Assembly: GCA_011372335.1 (NCBI GenBank)
Contig: DRSY01000010.1
Location: 1 to 5,407 of the forward strand
Length of the DNA: 5,407 nt
Reading direction: 5' to 3'
Source: Candidatus Woesearchaeota archaeon
GTDB lineage: Archaea > Nanobdellota > Nanobdellia > Woesearchaeales > SM23-78
Under the pieces are notes generated by a model, which had not been told where the DNA came from, did no database searches, and saw only the letters and a program-made list of their open reading frames with translations. The position numbers and the translations under genes were made by a program. Of the stretch, positions 5,295-5,407 are shown in pieces (within the stretch, counting starts at the first letter, position 1; each line of letters starts with the position of its first letter).

Positions 5295-5330
5295 AAACAG
5301 TTTCTGTTCAATAGAAGAAAGACTTATGCA

Positions 5331-5338
5331 TTTATAAA
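5331..5338 (-). promoter_or_regulatory. TATA box upstream of the nuclease-lipoprotein pair
   Basis: TTTATAAA is centred about 51 bases before the nuclease ATG. A start about 25 bases downstream of it would leave an untranslated leader of roughly 25 bases containing the GGTGGG site. The element is palindromic and could also act towards the plus strand. The remaining bases up to 5407 are very AT-rich and hold no gene I can support. Confidence 0.5.
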
Positions 5339-5407
5339 TTTTATGGAATTGTGTATTATTTTACAATATTTTCATTTATTTATGTATTATATTTTTAAAT
5401 ATAGAAA

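Noticed and set aside
5343..5407. Plus-strand ORF starting at ATG 5343 and running off the window
   Set aside because: It is very AT-rich, its translation is dominated by Tyr, Phe, Leu and Ile, and no ribosome-binding site precedes it. The available 21 codons are too few to call.
5341..5407. Short imperfect direct repeats of the TGTATTAT type in the AT-rich end
   Set aside because: The similarity is short and expected by chance in DNA this AT-rich. There is no regular spacing to suggest CRISPR repeats or iterons.

Overview
The window looks archaeal, most likely from a small-genome fermentative lineage of the DPANN type (for example Woesearchaeota-like). The grounds are GGTGA/GGTGG ribosome-binding sites at several starts, TATA-box-like promoters, AGA/AGG-dominated arginine codons, and a group 3b [NiFe] hydrogenase beside phosphotransacetylase and acetate kinase. 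The lineage is an inference; no rRNA or marker gene is present to confirm it.

Positions 1-4525 (plus strand) read as one metabolic gene block: the 3' end of a hydrogenase gamma (flavin / 2Fe-2S) subunit, a 64-base linker with a tiny lysine-rich ORF, the delta (small, Fe-S) subunit, the alpha (large, NiFe) subunit overlapping delta by ATGA, then pta with its ribosome-binding site overlapping the alpha stop codon, and after 45 bases ack. Together they suggest an H2- and acetate-producing fermentation: a cytosolic NAD(P)H-linked hydrogenase disposes of (or takes up) reductant, while Pta and Ack convert acetyl-CoA through acetyl phosphate to acetate and ATP. All key metal ligands and catalytic residues that I can check are present.

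Positions 4526-4613 are a short convergent intergenic stretch with a T-run that may terminate the ack transcript.

Positions 4614-5283 (minus strand) hold two genes. The downstream one encodes a small predicted lipoprotein with a beta-rich domain. Upstream of it, in pieces too short for routine ORF calling, is a staphylococcal-nuclease (SNase/thermonuclease) homologue that has its own TATA box and ribosome-binding site. It is split by an apparent one-base deletion and cut off before the family's usual C-terminal end, exactly where the lipoprotein's ribosome-binding site lies. Positions 5284-5407 are AT-rich promoter DNA for this minus-strand pair.

I do not see an unambiguous new system. The points most worth following up are the broken nuclease and its junction with the lipoprotein, a cysteine/histidine cluster in Pta, the micro-ORF/repeat/palindrome arrangement before the delta subunit, and the A8-GAGG-T8 palindrome before ack.
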